Positions 63,774 to 64,000 of a stretch of 64,000 bases of DNA are shown here, piece by piece. Source of the DNA: PCRC01 sp040384665 (GTDB lineage: Bacteria > Pseudomonadota > Gammaproteobacteria > Burkholderiales > Burkholderiaceae_C); contig JAZKIY010000016.1 of assembly GCA_040384665.1 (NCBI GenBank), positions 13,541 through 77,540 on the forward strand, read 5' to 3'. How positions within the stretch are numbered: position 1 is the first letter of the stretch; each line of letters starts with the position of its first letter. The translations under genes and the position numbers were made by a program. The notes beneath the pieces were generated by a model. That model made no database searches and was not told the DNA's origin. It saw nothing but the letters and a program-made list of their open reading frames with translations.

Positions 63774-64000
63774 ATGAGCCAGAAACAGATCCGCAACATC
63801 GCCATCATCGCCCACGTTGACCATGGCAAAACCACCATGGTTGACCAGCTGCTGCGCCAGTCCGGTACCTTTGCCGAACACGAAAAAGTGGTCGACACCG
63901 TGATGGACAACAACGCGATTGAAAAAGAGCGTGGCATCACCATCCTGGCCAAGAACTGCGCCGTGACCTGGGAAGGCACGCACATCAACATCGTCGACAC
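63774..64000 (+). CDS. typA: GTP-binding protein TypA/BipA (3' end outside window)
   Basis: The first 75 residues of a ribosome-associated translational GTPase involved in 50S assembly and stress. G1 is IIAHVDHGKTTMVDQLLRQS, and switch I has NAIEKERGITILAKNC. The sequence runs off the window at NIVDT, just before G3. AGGAAACC precedes the ATG. It is 20 bp after truB and may belong to the same transcript. Confidence 0.93.
   Translation, partial: MSQKQIRNIAIIAHVDHGKTTMVDQLLRQSGTFAEHEKVVDTVMDNNAIEKERGITILAKNCAVTWEGTHINIVD

Overview
The window is a GC-rich, gene-dense chromosomal segment with no rRNA, tRNA, prophage, transposase or CRISPR array that I can see. Gene content and order point to a betaproteobacterium of the Burkholderiales, most likely the Comamonadaceae (Rhodoferax/Polaromonas-like). 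The evidence is surE-pcm-nlpD-rpoS, iscRSUA-hscBA-fdx, dapA-bamC, parE and parC around a lytic transglycosylase, and rimP-nusA-infB-rbfA-truB-typA. The genus is inference; the order is well supported.

Layout. 1-5.7 kb (+): surE (5' end missing), pcm, nlpD, rpoS, a PolB-like exonuclease and rlmD. 5.7-7.0 kb: a BI-1 membrane protein and a GlcG-like heme-binding protein. 7.1-14.0 kb (-): an iron-uptake block reading fiu-like receptor, piuC, FMN alpha-hydroxy-acid oxidase, bfd, a 24-residue membrane ORF, tonB, exbB, exbD, hemP, with three Fur-box candidates. 14.2-17.6 kb: aromatic aminotransferase and uvrB. 17.6-23.6 kb: a 0.5 kb regulatory region and the Isc Fe-S operon. 23.6-30.6 kb: dnaQ, mannose-1-P guanylyltransferase, N-formylglutamate amidohydrolase, pyrD, rpiA, slyD, an L16 hydroxylase and a small lipoprotein. 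30.6-36.3 kb (-): MBL hydrolase, bamC, dapA, methyltransferase, SDR, a 51-residue membrane ORF and an MFS transporter. 36.5-41.6 kb: parE, lytic transglycosylase, parC. 41.6-42.5 kb: an AT-rich islet with one orphan gene and two perfect hairpins. 42.6-44.6 kb: a membrane protein, a PNPOx-like stress protein and RidA. 44.6-57.1 kb: two sets of ATP-grasp/alpha-E genes with two transglutaminases, arranged around comEC. 57.1-64.0 kb: the rimP to typA translation operon (typA cut by the window end).

The most notable signal is a dispersed repeat of about 67 bp found eight times. Each copy has a 17-nt GCTAY...RTAGC hairpin, exactly nine spacer bases, a conserved 19-base core and an A-rich tail. Five copies lie inside the genes pcm, rlmD, hscA, comEC and truB, always in the same codon register and always open. 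Unrelated proteins therefore share short peptides (DQALV in RlmD and TruB; TKA in Pcm and ComEC). One more copy supplies the start codon of an SDR gene and another the last codons and stop of pyrD. This looks like a protein-invading repeat comparable in principle to the Rickettsia palindromic elements.

Other points of interest are the duplicated ATP-grasp/alpha-E/transglutaminase system, in which the fused paralogue has lost an acidic motif kept by the split one; terminator-like hairpins between iscA and hscB and in the rimP leader; and several unannotated small membrane ORFs.
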